From NCBI GenBank assembly GCA_025055285.1, contig JANWXM010000002.1, positions 62,239-126,238 on the forward strand: DNA of 64,000 bases. Direction: 5' to 3'. The notes under the pieces were generated by a model that saw only the letters and a program-made list of their open reading frames with translations, was not told where the DNA came from and ran no database searches. The stretch is from Saprospiraceae bacterium. GTDB lineage: Bacteria; Bacteroidota; Bacteroidia; Chitinophagales; Saprospiraceae. A program made the position numbers and the translations under genes. The first letter of the stretch is position 1, and the number at the start of each line of letters is the position of its first letter. Positions 63,736 through 64,000 of the stretch are shown piece by piece.

Positions 63736-64000
63736 TTAAAGTATTTCACCCAATTCTTCTGCTCGCTTCCAGGCCGCTGCAAGACCAGCATAAATGTGAT
63801 GACGTAACTGTGTTTGTTCAAAAACGCGCAAAGCAGCCTCTGTCGTACCACCTTTGGAGGCTACTTTTCTGATCCACTCCTTACAACTAAGGTTGGCCTT
63901 GTGATACAGATCTAATGCTCCTATAAACGTCTGAGCAACAAGCAGCTCTGCCTCTGCGGCTGAAAAGCCCATTTGTTGAGCAGTTTCTATCATGGCTTCC
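63736..64000 (-). CDS. proC: Pyrroline-5-carboxylate reductase, C-terminal part
   Basis: Only the C-terminal 88 codons lie in the window; the start is beyond base 64000. ProC reduces pyrroline-5-carboxylate to proline. The segment matches the family's end: LLVAQTFIGALDLYH, VASKGGTTEAALRVFE and a final AAWKRAEELGEIL. The stop lies ten bases before the ATG of the T9SS cargo, which could mean a shared transcript. Confidence 0.88.
   Translation of the reverse strand, partial: EAMIETAQQMGFSAAEAELLVAQTFIGALDLYHKANLSCKEWIRKVASKGGTTEAALRVFEQTQLRHHIYAGLAAAWKRAEELGEIL

Overview
The window is a chromosomal segment from a member of the Bacteroidota, probably an environmental lineage near Saprospiria, Chitinophagia or Cytophagia. 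I base this on four things seen in the sequence: proteins with type IX secretion (T9SS) C-terminal sorting domains, Bacteroidota-type -7 promoter elements (TAnnTTTG) in front of many genes with no evident Shine-Dalgarno sequences, lipoprotein leaders of the usual kind, and families typical of this phylum (CHU_C-type sorting domain, DUF4230, DUF4340-like, GYDIA-type GHMP kinase). GC content looks close to 50 percent by eye. No rRNA, tRNA, insertion sequence or CRISPR array was found.

Layout. 1-9.1 kb: a truncated LysM protein, surE, a large T9SS type B surface protein, two small envelope proteins ending at a clear terminator, der, and a metallo-beta-lactamase-fold hydrolase. 9.1-18.7 kb: a WYL-domain regulator divergent from a compact type III-A CRISPR-Cas effector operon (cas10, csm2, csm3, csm4, csm5), followed by two different CARF-HEPN ribonucleases and a small Csx20-like protein. 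18.7-25.7 kb: yebC, a secreted alpha/beta hydrolase, asnS-panC, nadC with an ABA4-like membrane protein, and a LolD/MacB-type ATPase. 25.8-38.2 kb: an exported repeat protein of unknown function, M14 and M28 peptidases flanking a candidate small RNA, unknown proteins, a DUF4230 protein, an ABC-F ATPase and thymidine kinase. 38.3-48 kb: a proline-rich protein overlapping an FAD oxidoreductase, a three-gene operon headed by a GHMP kinase, an RsmB-like methyltransferase, a DEAD-box helicase with a DUF4340-like protein, a YtxH protein and a vanadium haloperoxidase/PAP2-like lipoprotein. 48-64 kb: a rhodanese, prs divergent from a PLP aminotransferase-fold enzyme, a T9SS-sorted hydrolase, a TPR-PD40-OmpA protein, a serine hydrolase, a band 7 lipoprotein, a photolyase, a 1040-residue glycoside-hydrolase-like T9SS cargo, and the 3' part of proC.

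The most interesting region is 9.06-18.66 kb. Cas10 keeps the GGDD cyclase motif but has no HD nuclease domain and no visible zinc-finger cysteines. Csm3 keeps its RNA-cleaving aspartate. Two CARF-HEPN RNases follow, each with an intact R-X4-6-H motif. The last gene encodes a 118-residue protein whose C-terminal half resembles Csx20, a family I recall being reported as ring nucleases. I infer a self-contained signalling module: target RNA binding triggers cyclic oligoadenylate synthesis, this activates two RNases, and the Csx20-like protein may remove the signal. cas6, cas1, cas2 and an array are absent, so crRNAs must come from elsewhere in the genome.

The rest is mainly housekeeping and cell-envelope genes. 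A recurring theme is that several start codons lie only a few bases after the -7 element, which suggests leaderless or nearly leaderless mRNAs.
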